A DNA stretch of 64,000 nt, taken from SHAN690 sp038131955 (lineage in GTDB: Bacteria; Bacteroidota; Bacteroidia; Flavobacteriales_G; Salibacteraceae). Shown here one piece after another: positions 63,792-64,000 of this stretch. The stretch is taken from contig JAYPQK010000014.1 in the NCBI GenBank assembly GCA_038131955.1, positions 1-64,000 of the forward strand. The letters are read 5' to 3'. Position 1 is the first letter of the stretch; the number at the start of each line of letters is the position of its first letter. The notes under the pieces are model-generated. The model saw nothing but the letters and a program-made list of their open reading frames with translations. It searched no databases and had not been told where the DNA came from. A program made the position numbers and the translations under genes.

Positions 63792-64000
63792 TTGAACCTC
63801 GTGTTGGATATCGGTAACACCCGCTCTAAGGTCGGACTGTTCGAAGGGATGGAACTCAAGCGTGCTGAATCCTTCTTAGGCATACCTTCTCTTTCACAGA
63901 TCAAGGTTTTTTTGGACGATCAACCTATCTCAACCGTCGGATTATCGTCGGTGGGAGGATCGGCGCAGGATCTGTTGCTCGAACTCCAAAAGGACTTTAA
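63792..64000 (+). CDS. coaX: Type III pantothenate kinase CoaX, 5' part
   Basis: The open frame from TTG 63792 to the window end gives NLVLDIGNTRSKVGLFEG, the ATP-binding start of type III pantothenate kinase (first step of CoA synthesis). 69 codons are seen. No ATG fits, so TTG is the likely start. The rest lies beyond the window. Confidence 0.85.
   Translation, partial: MNLVLDIGNTRSKVGLFEGMELKRAESFLGIPSLSQIKVFLDDQPISTVGLSSVGGSAQDLLLELQKDF

Overview
The window looks like a chromosome segment of a Bacteroidota member, most likely a flavobacterial lineage near Cryomorphaceae/Schleiferiaceae. That placement is an inference from several things. Surface proteins end in type IX secretion (T9SS) sorting domains. 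Promoters are of the TAnnTTTG type and Shine-Dalgarno motifs are not evident. FtsZ ends in the Bacteroidota-type FLHDNVD tail. IspG is the large Bacteroidota form, and the paired cytochrome oxidase subunit III genes are followed by ctaB. By eye the base composition is close to half GC, with a more AT-rich patch at about 32,260-32,830.

Layout. 1-1190: the 5' part of a secreted beta-propeller-like protein. 1.3-17.3 kb: an almost gap-free division and cell wall (dcw) cluster on the minus strand, read mraZ-rsmH-ftsL-ftsI-murE-mraY-murD-[murD-like fragment]-ftsW-murG-murC-ftsQ-ftsA-ftsZ, closed by a terminator. It makes UDP-MurNAc-pentapeptide precursors, lipid I and lipid II, and the divisome; murF and ddl are absent. 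17.5-24 kb: housekeeping genes (alpha/beta hydrolase, engB, a membrane M90-type peptidase, a DUF255 thioredoxin-fold protein, tsaB). 24-29.8 kb: a TolC-type channel, then a respiratory block (DUF420, SCO, cytochrome oxidase subunits IV, III and III-like, ctaB). 29.8-34.5 kb: hemW, a cyclase-family hydrolase, a broken membrane gene, an AT-rich patch, a DUF502 protein and a DMT transporter. 34.7-45.5 kb: two T9SS cargo proteins, ispG, an NAD(P)-binding protein, small genes, recG and a TspO-like protein. 45.6-47.2 kb: a PadR regulator paired with a membrane protein combining GldL-like and GldM-like features. 47.3-54.4 kb: a lipoprotein with a gliding-associated domain, hemL, a methyltransferase, a UbiA-type protein and gcvP. 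54.5-59.9 kb: two large T9SS adhesin-like proteins. 59.9-64 kb: a histidine kinase-gpmI pair, a broken lipoprotein gene, tRNA-Phe and the start of coaX.

The most interesting points are the stand-alone MurD C-terminal-domain paralog inside dcw, the PadR-controlled GldL/GldM-like chimera with a palindromic operator candidate, and paired GTGGK-N5-GTGGK boxes around the mraZ promoter. There is also a short tRNA-Phe whose 3' end is duplicated nearby beside a 21-bp palindrome. Four genes are interrupted by a single stop or frameshift (31.8, 39.6, 51.5 and 62.5 kb). These may be sequence errors or true decay, and the sequence alone cannot decide.
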